Shown piece after piece: positions 53,935 to 61,829 of a stretch of DNA of 64,000 nt (positions are counted from its first letter, which is position 1; each line of letters opens with the position of its first letter). Origin of the DNA: JABDKJ01 sp964609215 (GTDB lineage: Bacteria; Bacteroidota; Bacteroidia; Flavobacteriales_D; JABDKJ01); NCBI GenBank assembly GCA_964609215.1, contig CAZSQZ010000013.1, forward strand, positions 1-64,000, read 5' to 3'. Below the pieces are notes generated by a model. It worked only from the letters and a program-made list of their open reading frames with translations. It did no database searches and was not told the origin of the DNA. The position numbers and the translations under genes were made by a program.

Positions 53935-54588
53935 CTAAAAACGAATAAACTTCAGAAGCCTATTTGAAACTTGAATAAAGTAGATACCCGACTGAAAAGT
54001 TGAAATATCAATTGCCTCGTTTCGGGAATACTGAATTGTTTTAACGAGTTGCCCGTGTGCATTGTAAACGGGAAGATTGTTTACATTTCCTAAATTTCTA
54101 TTTAAATAGATAAAATCATTATTCGTATCCATAACTAGAAATGGAAGGTTCTCCGTTTGTTCAGTTACACTAGTAACAATAGCATTGGCATATAAAGTAT
54201 AGGTAAAAGAATTCAATGAATCTTCTCTATTGATAAACTCTACCTTCGTTTTTCCAGACCCTATGCTGCCTGGATAGAAATAAACCGAAATGTCATCTGT
54301 TGCCATTTCATCTAAAAAGAATACCGCCTCATCAACTTCGGGAGGAAAACAGGCTTCTGTGCATAGCGAAATTTCCCAATCACCAGGTATGTCCTGCTCA
54401 AACTTTATCATGTCAACCAGATAGGTACTATCTGTTTGATTAACGGCTTCAAAATGAAATATAATAGGATCCATAGGGTTAGGATCACCAGTTAGAACAG
54501 TGTCATCCAACAATTCTAATTCAAAGAACTGTGCTGATAGTTCATTGATAGAGAAAAATAGAAAAAGAACCAGTAGTATATTTTTCAT
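53935..54588 (-). CDS. secreted protein with T9SS sorting domain
   Basis: A 217-residue protein with a signal peptide (to NELSAQ), a beta-rich middle resembling a fibronectin/transglutaminase-like extension (residues about 20-140, with two Cys in LCTEACFPPE), and a C-terminal sorting domain (about 150-217: LPVYNAHGQLVKTIQYSRNEAIDISTFQSGIYFIQV). Likely exported by T9SS; function unknown. Confidence 0.72.
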   Translation of the reverse strand: MKNILLVLFLFFSINELSAQFFELELLDDTVLTGDPNPMDPIIFHFEAVNQTDSTYLVDMIKFEQDIPGDWEISLCTEACFPPEVDEAVFFLDEMATDDISVYFYPGSIGSGKTKVEFINREDSLNSFTYTLYANAIVTSVTEQTENLPFLVMDTNNDFIYLNRNLGNVNNLPVYNAHGQLVKTIQYSRNEAIDISTFQSGIYFIQVSNRLLKFIRF

Positions 54589-54603
54589 GCTTAAAAATAA
54601 ATG

Positions 54604-55011
54604 CTATTCAATAATACTCAAAACTAATTTTCTTGCCCCACCATTATTCCTAAACTCACATAAATAAATTCCCTGCCAGGTTCCAAAGTTCAGTTTTCCA
54701 TTGCTAATAGGTATAGAAACACTACTCCCTACCATTGCAGATTTAATGTGAGCAGGCATATCATCCGGTCCTTCTAATGTATGTTTATAGAAGGGTTCGT
54801 TTTCCTTAACAATATGGTTAAAGCTACTTTCAAAATCTTCTAAAACTGTTGGATCTGCATTTTCATTGATGCACAAACCTGCGGATGTATGTTTTATAAA
54901 AACATGCAATAAGCCTGTTTCAGGTAAATCCAAAGCGGATAAAATGTGAGAAGTAATAAGATGAAAACCTCTGGGGTAAGGTTTTAATTGAATTTCTTTT
55001 TGTCTAACCAA
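54604..55011 (-). CDS. YjbQ/UPF0047 family protein
   Basis: A 135-residue protein of the YjbQ family (secondary thiamine-phosphate synthase-like). The signature HTSAGLCINENADPTVLEDFE and the C-terminal GTWQGIYLCEFRNNGG are both present. Members show weak thiamine-phosphate synthase activity, but the physiological role is uncertain. Three bp separate it from the upstream propeller gene, so they are co-transcribed. Confidence 0.88.
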   Translation of the reverse strand: MVRQKEIQLKPYPRGFHLITSHILSALDLPETGLLHVFIKHTSAGLCINENADPTVLEDFESSFNHIVKENEPFYKHTLEGPDDMPAHIKSAMVGSSVSIPISNGKLNFGTWQGIYLCEFRNNGGARKLVLSIIE

Positions 55012-55014
55012 ATT

Positions 55015-55908
55015 TTACTTTTTCAACTGTTCTTCTCTTAGTTTAAAGACTTCAGTGCAAACATCCATTTCATAGATTCTGCCGCCTTTATTTTTGGCAT
55101 ATTCATCTGTAATTGCCAACATACAGTCATCCACATAAACAACAGCTTCCTTTTGACTTTTAAAGGTGAAGGGAACAAATTCTTTCATCCCTTGATGGAA
55201 ATTATCTCCGCTAAAGTTTGAAAGATAGTACAAACCTTCTTTTGCTAGTAAAACAACATTCTCACCATTTGGGCTAATATCTGCGGCTCTAATGACTCCT
55301 TTTCCGTTGTCATGATCTGTTGTGATTTTCCCAATATAAGTGGCATTATAGCGCCCTTCATCATCTGGCACTTTATACATTTTTGTGTAGCCCTTTGAAG
55401 GTTCACTTCTATCTCTGGTAAAAATATAAAGCCATCCATTATGATGGAACATTGCTTCTATATCAAAGTTTCTATCGTCTTTGGAATGGTTATCTGTTTT
55501 ATTGTCTGGTAGTGTGAATACAATCTCTTTGGCTTGTGGAAAAGCGAATGCATTCTCCGGTAAATTCACTTTCAGAATGGTGAATTTTCTTCTTTCACAC
55601 TTATTATTCCCAAAATCTCCAATGTACAGATTGCCTTTATCGTCACGAGCAATATCTTCAACATCTTTAACTTCCACATTTTCAATGGTAATGAATTCTT
55701 CCATTGAACCGTATTTGTCGATCTTATATAGGTTTAAATCTCCATCCCCATCATTATGCGTGTAAAAAGTTCCATCACCACTAATTTCTATGCCTGAGGA
55801 CTCCTCAATTCCTGCAGGAAGTGTACCTGTTTTTTTGGGCATCTGCTCATCTTGGGCACAAAAGAATAGGGGAATCATTAAAAATAAAAAGCTGAGTTTT
55901 TTTACCAT
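55015..55908 (-). CDS. exported beta-propeller-like protein
   Basis: A 297-residue protein with a hydrophobic leader (KKLSFLFLMIPLFFCAQ; the Cys may be a lipid site). Repeated blade-like units follow, such as SSGIEISGDGTFYTHNDGDGDLNLYKID, DVEDIARDDKGNLYIGDFGNN and DISPNGENVVLLAKEGLYYL. The pattern suggests a six- or seven-bladed propeller, perhaps binding calcium or a ligand. Start is ATG 55908; an ATG 45 bp upstream would precede the leader with 15 extra residues. Function not assignable. Confidence 0.65.
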   Translation of the reverse strand: MVKKLSFLFLMIPLFFCAQDEQMPKKTGTLPAGIEESSGIEISGDGTFYTHNDGDGDLNLYKIDKYGSMEEFITIENVEVKDVEDIARDDKGNLYIGDFGNNKCERRKFTILKVNLPENAFAFPQAKEIVFTLPDNKTDNHSKDDRNFDIEAMFHHNGWLYIFTRDRSEPSKGYTKMYKVPDDEGRYNATYIGKITTDHDNGKGVIRAADISPNGENVVLLAKEGLYYLSNFSGDNFHQGMKEFVPFTFKSQKEAVVYVDDCMLAITDEYAKNKGGRIYEMDVCTEVFKLREEQLKK

Positions 55909-55993
55909 TTCATGAATTTGAATAAAATTAGACAAAAACCGTGCAAGAAGCAAACCCTAAACCTACTGGATAGCCAAAGAAAGAGCTACAAAA

Positions 55994-56992
55994 TTATTCA
56001 AGAATGAATTTTTCTCTTAAAATTCCTTTTTCCAAATGAATTTCAAAGGTGTAAACCCCTGAATTTAAACTACTTAAATCAAAGGATTTATTTCTAGAAG
56101 TAAATGCCAAATTTCCTAATAAGTCATAAACATTGACGTATAGTAAAATAGCATCAACATCAATATTTACCAAAGCATTGGATGGGTTCGGAAAGATGGA
56201 AATGTCAATATCTAAATTTAACTCTTCTACACTTGAAGGAAACCCAAATGCTGGTGAAACTAATTCTGGATTATTTATATAGGGATTATAATTACCCTGT
56301 AAATCCTTTATCTTTTCATTTCTCAAAATTTCTTTTGAATCTGGTAAATCCGCCAAATGCCAAGCATGTAATTCGGCTGGATCCGCAACATCAGAGATTA
56401 CTCCAATACTTGGATACATGGTATAGAAATAGAACACAGCTCTGGCAACATCACCTTTATGATTTTCTTTAGGTTCAAATAAAACGTTCACATCTCTTTC
56501 ACTGTAACTATCTATATCACTTGAAGGGATAAAAGAAAGAATGAACACATCACTATCATCTCCTATATACCAGTTATCAGTACCCGTATCTTCGCTTTCG
56601 CCAAATGGCAAATTTCCTCTTGCTGAATTCACATCTTGATGTGTTGGAAACAAATGATGCACATCTGACCTCATGGGTTCATCGCTATTGAAAAAACTTT
56701 GAGGAACCGTATGTTCTGTATTTATTGGGTCAAGAAAGGTAGTAAATGCAGAAGGTTGATTAAATCCAGAGTAGACACAAAATACGTCTCCATTATTATT
56801 ATCAATATCCGAATACATATTTTGCCTTGCCGAATTGTAACCGACTGAACTGTGAAACGGAGTATACCAATTATCCCTTAACCAAGTTCGCAACTCATTA
56901 CCAACTAAACCATCTGGTGGAGGTGGGTCTTGTCCCAACAAAAAGCTGGAAATAAACAAAGCACAGATAAAGAATGAGGCTTTCAATTTCAT
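55994..56992 (-). CDS. endonuclease I family, T9SS-exported
   Basis: A 332-residue secreted nuclease. After the signal peptide (to LLGQD) comes the EndoI/Vvn-type domain with NTEHTVPQSFF (catalytic His and metal site), PMRSDVHHLFPTHQDVNSARGNLPFGE and a YNPYINNPELV end. Residues about 260-332 form a T9SS sorting domain (IFPNPSNALVNIDV...SGVYTFEIHLEKG). It probably degrades extracellular DNA or RNA as a nutrient source. Start overlaps the purC stop (TAATG), an odd operon partner. Confidence 0.88.
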   Translation of the reverse strand: MKLKASFFICALFISSFLLGQDPPPPDGLVGNELRTWLRDNWYTPFHSSVGYNSARQNMYSDIDNNNGDVFCVYSGFNQPSAFTTFLDPINTEHTVPQSFFNSDEPMRSDVHHLFPTHQDVNSARGNLPFGESEDTGTDNWYIGDDSDVFILSFIPSSDIDSYSERDVNVLFEPKENHKGDVARAVFYFYTMYPSIGVISDVADPAELHAWHLADLPDSKEILRNEKIKDLQGNYNPYINNPELVSPAFGFPSSVEELNLDIDISIFPNPSNALVNIDVDAILLYVNVYDLLGNLAFTSRNKSFDLSSLNSGVYTFEIHLEKGILREKFILE

Positions 56993-57954
56993 CAGTTAAG
57001 ATTCACGGTCATGGATTTCAAGCAATCTAACACACTTTTTTCAATACGTGATTGGATATTTTCTGTGTCAGCACGGTCAAAAGAAGTACCTGCCATATTC
57101 TCGTATAATTCAATATACCTATCACTCACAGAAGCTACATATTCATCAGTCATTTCAGGCACTACCTGCCCTTCTTTGCCTTGAAATCCATTGGAAATTA
57201 ACCACTGTCTTACAAACTCCTTGGATAGTTGTTTCTGCGCCTCACCCCTATTTTGTCTTTCCTCATAACCTTCTGCGTAAAAATATCTTGAAGAATCTGG
57301 TGTGTGGATTTCATCGATTAAGTAGATCTGACCTTCTCGCATACCAAACTCATATTTGGTGTCTACCAAAATTAAACCTTGCTTAGCGGCCAATTCAGTG
57401 CCTCTTTTAAAAAGCGCACGGGTATACTGCTCCAACTTTTCGTAAATATCTGCATCGACAATTTCCTGCTGAATAATTTCGCGTTTAGAAATATCTTCAT
57501 CATGACCTTCTTCAGCCTTGGTAGCTGGGGTTATAATTGGCTCTGGAAAAGCATCATTCTCTTTCATTCCATCTGGCATAGCCACACCACAAAGCATACG
57601 CTTTCCATCTCTATATTCTCTCCATGCATGACCTGTTAGGTAAGCTCGAATAACCATTTCAATCTTAAAAGGTTCGCACTTATAACCTATGGTAACATTG
57701 GGATCAGGTGAAGCCAATTTCCAATTGGGGACAATGTCTTCAGTAGCATCCAGAAATTTAGATGCTAGTTGATTCAAAACTTGTCCTTTAAATGGAATAG
57801 CTCTTGGTAATACCACATCAAAAGCGGAAATGCGATCACTTGCTACCATCACCAAAATTTCTTCTCCTATGCTGTAAACATCTCTTACCTTTCCTCTATA
57901 AAAAGCAGTTTGCTCCGGAAAATTAAATAGACTTTCTTTAATTGTATCACTCAT
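56992..57954 (-). CDS. purC: SAICAR synthetase
   Basis: A 320-residue enzyme that joins CAIR and aspartate with ATP in purine synthesis. Blocks: YRGKVRDVYSIGEEILVM, SDRISAFDVVLPRAIPFKG, GHAWREY, TPATKAEEGHDEDI, LVDTKYEFG and IDEIHTPDSSRYFYAEGYEE. The longer form (about 300-320 residues, as in Bacteroidota and fungi) rather than the short form (about 240 residues) of E. coli. It has its own promoter and is translationally close to the endonuclease gene. Confidence 0.95.
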   Translation of the reverse strand: MSDTIKESLFNFPEQTAFYRGKVRDVYSIGEEILVMVASDRISAFDVVLPRAIPFKGQVLNQLASKFLDATEDIVPNWKLASPDPNVTIGYKCEPFKIEMVIRAYLTGHAWREYRDGKRMLCGVAMPDGMKENDAFPEPIITPATKAEEGHDEDISKREIIQQEIVDADIYEKLEQYTRALFKRGTELAAKQGLILVDTKYEFGMREGQIYLIDEIHTPDSSRYFYAEGYEERQNRGEAQKQLSKEFVRQWLISNGFQGKEGQVVPEMTDEYVASVSDRYIELYENMAGTSFDRADTENIQSRIEKSVLDCLKSMTVNLN

Positions 57955-57961
57955 AGCACCT

Positions 57962-57995
57962 CAAAAATAAATGTCTTCTCTCAAATGAAATACAA
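57962..57995 (-). promoter_or_regulatory. promoter candidate for purC
   Basis: On the minus strand TTG (57995-57993) lies 23 bp upstream of TATTTTTG (57969-57962), an exact TAnnTTTG box, 7 bp before the ATG. Spacing is at the upper end of the accepted range. Confidence 0.5.
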
Positions 57996-58142
57996 TTTAA
58001 CAGGAAGAAATCCTAAACTAATGAACAAATAACCAGAGTTTACCTGATTTCTTAATTAAAGACCTGATTAGATTTGTTTAATAGTAAAAGCAATTGTGCG
58101 AAATTTTAATTTCGTTTCTTCAACATTCATTTTTAAATCAAA

Positions 58143-58805
58143 ATGCCAGAAAAAGTTAAGTTTCTATTTAGATATATTTTCGGTTTTCCAAAAACTCTTT
58201 ATGTAAACCTAAGACTACTGCCCTTTTCTCAGGCGATAAAACTGCCAATAATTGTTTCCCATAAAACCTGTTTACAATCTCTTTCTGGGAGTGTAATTCT
58301 AGAGCATCCAAAATTTGCCATTTTAAAGATTGGTTTTGGTCTTACTCCAGTTTCAGATTTTAGTAAGCACAGAAGTATTCTGAATCTAAAAGGAGAGTTA
58401 AAGATTAATGGAAAATGCAGATTTGGGGCAGGATCCAAAATCCATGTTTTTGGGAAATTAGAAATTGGAAATGGCTTTAATATGTCTGGAATGTCTACCA
58501 TTGTTTGCAATAAGCAAATCACCTTTCAGGAAAGAAGCCTTATTTCCTGGGATGTTCTTATTATGGATACTGATCAGCATACAATTAAGAATAAAGAAGG
58601 GCAAATAATCAATGAAGATCAAGCTATATTTATTGGACCCAATGTTTGGCTGTGTTCAGGTGTTAAAGTACTAAAAGGGGTCAATGTTTCCGGAAATGTA
58701 ATTATTGCTGCAAATACCGTTTTAACTGGAAATTATGAAAACAAAAATGTAATTCTAGCCGGAACTCCTCCTAAACCAGTTAAAGAATATGACAGTTGGA
58801 AATAA
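58143..58805 (+). CDS. hexapeptide acyltransferase
   Basis: A 220-residue left-handed beta-helix protein. Hexapeptide-type turns appear in the middle and C-terminal part (LKINGKCRFGAGSKIHVFG, GPNVWLCSGVKVLKGVNVSG, NVIIAANTVLTGN), ending GTPPKPVKEY, as in WbbJ/maltose O-acetyltransferase-like enzymes. It probably acetylates a surface sugar. It stands alone, downstream of a small hairpin (58099-58114). Confidence 0.82.
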   Translation: MPEKVKFLFRYIFGFPKTLYVNLRLLPFSQAIKLPIIVSHKTCLQSLSGSVILEHPKFAILKIGFGLTPVSDFSKHRSILNLKGELKINGKCRFGAGSKIHVFGKLEIGNGFNMSGMSTIVCNKQITFQERSLISWDVLIMDTDQHTIKNKEGQIINEDQAIFIGPNVWLCSGVKVLKGVNVSGNVIIAANTVLTGNYENKNVILAGTPPKPVKEYDSWK

Positions 58806-58858
58806 GCTAGGCATAATAGATAAAGTAAAATTGTCTACATTGAACAAAATTGTCGATT

Positions 58859-59230
58859 ATGAAGCTAGGAGCATTCTCTGTTAGTTTGAGCGTTAAAGAC
58901 CTTGCAACTTCAAAATCCTTTTATGAAAAACTGGGGTTTTCTGTCTTTGCTGGAGATATGGAAAAAAATTATCTCATTATGAAAAATGAATCTTCTCTGA
59001 TAGGATTGTTTCAAGGAATGTTTGAAAACAATATTTTAACTTTTAATCCAGGTTGGAATAATGATGCTCAAACACTAGAAAGCTTTGATGATGTTAGAAG
59101 TATTCAAAAAGAATTAAAAAGTAAAGGTGTTCAGCTTGTATCTGAGGTGGACGAAAGTACTGAAGGGCCTGGCAGTTTTGTTGTTATTGATCCGGACGGA
59201 AATTCAATTTTGGTCGATCAGCATGTTTAA
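58859..59230 (+). CDS. VOC family protein
   Basis: A 123-residue single VOC (glyoxalase/bleomycin-resistance-like) domain: FSVSLSVKDLATSKSFYEKLGF at the start and VVIDPDGNSILVDQ at the end, the usual beta-alpha-beta-beta-beta pairing. Substrate unknown. Start ATG 58859 rather than the TTG at 58850. Followed 18 bp later by a membrane-protein gene. Confidence 0.82.
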   Translation: MKLGAFSVSLSVKDLATSKSFYEKLGFSVFAGDMEKNYLIMKNESSLIGLFQGMFENNILTFNPGWNNDAQTLESFDDVRSIQKELKSKGVQLVSEVDESTEGPGSFVVIDPDGNSILVDQHV

Positions 59231-59248
59231 ATTCTAAAGCAGGGTTCT

Positions 59249-59725
59249 ATGAAAATTGATTTTGCCAAATACTCCAAACTCATTAAAATTCTAACCATTA
59301 TTCCAGTATTGGTAGGCTTGCTCACATTTGCTGAAGCAGTTATTCCTGAAAAAACATTGGATACTGAAGTAGTTTCTAAAAAAAGTAATTTCCGATTAAA
59401 GACAGGCAATACTACTTATACCATTCAATTTAAAGAACTCGATGATCAGTTTACTGAAGAAATCTATAATAGCTTGATTGAAGGAGATAAGGTGACCTTA
59501 AAAATGTCTTTCTTTAATGAACAAATCAGTGAAGTAAAACGCAAAAAAGATAATATCGTTTTTAGCAACGACACATCAGAATCTCTCTTTATGTATTTGT
59601 TTGCTGCTGCGTTCCTATTATGCGCTCTGGTTTGGTTCAAAAGTGGAACTATAAAGAATAGTGTTGCTAAATATGTATGTATTGCCATTTTAATTAGTTT
59701 AATTCAAGGACTTAGAATGATGTAA
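59249..59725 (+). CDS. membrane protein of unknown function
   Basis: A 158-residue protein with one N-terminal hydrophobic segment (about 10-30), a soluble middle (residues 35-105, charged, beta-rich) and two C-terminal helices (about 110-130 and 135-155). No family recognised. It lies 12 bp before the Tim44-like gene in the same direction, so the two are likely co-expressed. Confidence 0.62.
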   Translation: MKIDFAKYSKLIKILTIIPVLVGLLTFAEAVIPEKTLDTEVVSKKSNFRLKTGNTTYTIQFKELDDQFTEEIYNSLIEGDKVTLKMSFFNEQISEVKRKKDNIVFSNDTSESLFMYLFAAAFLLCALVWFKSGTIKNSVAKYVCIAILISLIQGLRMM

Positions 59726-59737
59726 ATCAACAATTCA

Positions 59738-60460
59738 ATGAGAAACAATATCTATAAAATCATTTTCCTACTAACTATATTTTTCTTTCAGGTAAGCGAG
59801 GTTCTTGCTGGACCGGGTGGAAAAATTGCTAAAAAGATGTTTGACACTCCAGCTGGCAGAATCATTATGCTCATTCTGGTAATTATCTTTCTCCCATTGA
59901 TTATATATGTTCAAACCAAAGAATATTTCGGAATAAAAAAGACTCGGAAAGATCTAAGAGAACTTGGTTTGAAGCATCCAAAAATATTTGATGAGATTCT
60001 TCTAAAAAATAGAATCACGGATGTCTTTACAAGAGTGCATAGTGCATGGTCACAACAAGATTTAAGCAAGTGTAAAGATTTTATATCTGAATGGTATTTA
60101 CTTAATCAACAAACTCAATTCCTTGATAAGTGGAAGGATAGCAATGTTGAGAATATATGTAATGTACGCAGCATTAATAAAATTAAACCCTTGCACCTTA
60201 GAGTTAGTGAAGAAGACAATTTTGAAGATTCTCGTATAATGATGAGAGTTGATGCAAATATGGAAGATTATTTATTTGACAAGGATTACAATAAAGTGGT
60301 CGAAGGCAAAAAAGGATATGATGATGTTACAACTGTATGGACACTCGCCATGCATGATGGTAAATGGAAGGTAGATAATATAGAACAAGAAGAAGTAACT
60401 CTGCTCTACGCGAAAATGCCAAACATAATTCCCGCATCACTCCAAGCTGCTTACGCTTAA
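59738..60460 (+). CDS. Tim44-like domain protein
   Basis: A 240-residue protein with a signal/anchor segment, a Gly-Pro-Gly-Gly stretch after it, a second hydrophobic helix (about 46-64) and a C-terminal Tim44-like alpha+beta domain (about 90-235; VFTRVHSAWSQQDLSKCKDFIS and TTVWTLAMHDGKWKVDNIEQEE). Bacterial members are membrane-anchored and of uncertain role; mitochondrial Tim44 binds membranes and the import motor. Confidence 0.75.
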   Translation: MRNNIYKIIFLLTIFFFQVSEVLAGPGGKIAKKMFDTPAGRIIMLILVIIFLPLIIYVQTKEYFGIKKTRKDLRELGLKHPKIFDEILLKNRITDVFTRVHSAWSQQDLSKCKDFISEWYLLNQQTQFLDKWKDSNVENICNVRSINKIKPLHLRVSEEDNFEDSRIMMRVDANMEDYLFDKDYNKVVEGKKGYDDVTTVWTLAMHDGKWKVDNIEQEEVTLLYAKMPNIIPASLQAAYA

Positions 60461-60524
60461 CCAGATAATTAATCGAGTACAACTATATAAATCACTTTTC
60501 TAATATTTTTAAATTCAAAGATAT

Positions 60525-60950
60525 ATGGACGACAAGACACCAAAAGTAACGGGTATTGGAGGTATTTTCTTTAAAACACCTAATCCTGAAGCTACTAAGG
60601 AATGGTATGGAAAACACCTAGGGCTGGCAGTTGGTGAATATGGTTCTCCATTTGAGTTTAGAAATGCACATAGGCCTGATGAAATAAATTATTTAAACTG
60701 GAGTCCATTTGCTCAAGACACTAAATATTTTGCACCTTCTGAGAAGGAATTCATGATTAACTATAGAGTACAAAACATTGTAGCTCTAGTAGGGAAACTA
60801 AGGACAGAAGGTGTTATCATTTGCGATGAAATAGAAGAATATGAATATGGGAAATTCGTCCATATTATGGATAATGATGGTAATAAAATTGAACTATGGG
60901 AGCCTATAGATTCTGTATTTACAGCTATGGGTGGAGAAACAACTAAATAG
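60525..60950 (+). CDS. VOC family protein
   Basis: A 141-residue VOC domain protein: GIGGIFFKTPNPEATKEWYGKHLG at the start and FVHIMDNDGNKIELWEP at the end (metal-site Glu). Similar to glyoxalase-like proteins; not closely similar to the VOC protein at 58859. Substrate unknown. Followed 4 bp later by the DUF2007-like gene. Confidence 0.83.
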   Translation: MDDKTPKVTGIGGIFFKTPNPEATKEWYGKHLGLAVGEYGSPFEFRNAHRPDEINYLNWSPFAQDTKYFAPSEKEFMINYRVQNIVALVGKLRTEGVIICDEIEEYEYGKFVHIMDNDGNKIELWEPIDSVFTAMGGETTK

Positions 60951-60954
60951 TATT

Positions 60955-61368
60955 ATGGAGGGTGATTATGTAACGTTGCGAGTTTTTAATCAGGATTATG
61001 AAACACTTCTTTTAGAACCTCTTCTAAAAGCTGAAGAAATCAATTTCTTTTTAAAAGATCAACAAACTGTTGCTATAGACCCTTTGATAAGCCAAGCTAT
61101 TGGAGGAATAAAACTTCAAGTTCATAAAAATGATGTAGAAAGGGCCTTAAAAGTTCTTGAGCATTTTGATTCTGCTGGAGAAACAGAAGATAGAAAAACG
61201 TTTGTAATTGTTAATGGAAAAGAGCTAGAGCGCATTCTAGAAGAATGTATTTTTTGTTCTTCTGAGGATGTATTTAAGGAACCATACAGTTTTATAAAAG
61301 GATTGTTTAAACCTTTTGAAAAGAAATTGCTGTATTGTGATAGTTGCAAAAGAGAATGGAATGAATAA
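60955..61368 (+). CDS. DUF2007-like protein with zinc-ribbon tail
   Basis: A 137-residue soluble protein. Residues about 1-75 match the DUF2007 (putative signal-transducing, PII-fold-like) pattern: YETLLLEPLLKAEEINFFLKDQ...GGIKLQVHKNDVERALKVL. The C-terminal part has CIFCSSEDV and YCDSCKREW, two CxxC pairs that could hold zinc. Start ATG 60955 lies 4 bp after the VOC stop; an in-frame ATG at 60931 would overlap that gene. Function unknown. Confidence 0.72.
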   Translation: MEGDYVTLRVFNQDYETLLLEPLLKAEEINFFLKDQQTVAIDPLISQAIGGIKLQVHKNDVERALKVLEHFDSAGETEDRKTFVIVNGKELERILEECIFCSSEDVFKEPYSFIKGLFKPFEKKLLYCDSCKREWNE

Positions 61369-61376
61369 TAAATAGC

Positions 61377-61829
61377 ATGAAATTTACCTGTAAAGTTGAA
61401 ATAGCAGAAAATATAGACAAAGTGGTTAGTCTTTGGTCTGATGAAAAGAACCTTAAACATTGGCAGGATGGTTATCTGGGAATGGAACATTTGAGCGGGG
61501 AGCTAAATAAAGCGGGCTCAACTTACAAGATCAAATACGCCATGAAAGGAAAACCTTTTGATCTTTTAGAGACTGTTCTTGTTTATAATCTTCCAGAGGA
61601 ATATACTGCTACATACGAGCATGTGCACATGAACAATACCATGAGCAATTCTTTCAAAGACCTAGGAAATAATAAAACCTTATATGTATCTGAAATTGAA
61701 TACACGGAGTTCAAATCATTCATGGTAAAAGTCATGAAAACCTTAATGCCGGGTATGTTCAAAAAGCAAGTACAAAAATGGATGAATCAGTTCAAAGACT
61801 TTGTAGAAAAAGGCAGTTCTATTGCTTAA
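61377..61829 (+). CDS. SRPBCC/START-like domain protein
   Basis: A 150-residue single-domain protein of the SRPBCC fold: FTCKVEIAENIDKVVSLWSDEKNLKHWQDGYLG at the start, GSTYKIKYAMKGKPFDLLETV in the middle and a long C-terminal helix (KKQVQKWMNQFKDFVE). Such domains bind hydrophobic ligands; ligand unknown. 3' end overlaps the convergent T9SS cargo gene by 11 bp. Confidence 0.8.
   Translation: MKFTCKVEIAENIDKVVSLWSDEKNLKHWQDGYLGMEHLSGELNKAGSTYKIKYAMKGKPFDLLETVLVYNLPEEYTATYEHVHMNNTMSNSFKDLGNNKTLYVSEIEYTEFKSFMVKVMKTLMPGMFKKQVQKWMNQFKDFVEKGSSIA

Noticed and set aside
58099..58114. CGAAATTTTAATTTCG hairpin as a terminator
   Set aside because: It lies only about 30 bp upstream of a start codon, has no T-run and a weak A/T stem; at most a regulatory palindrome.
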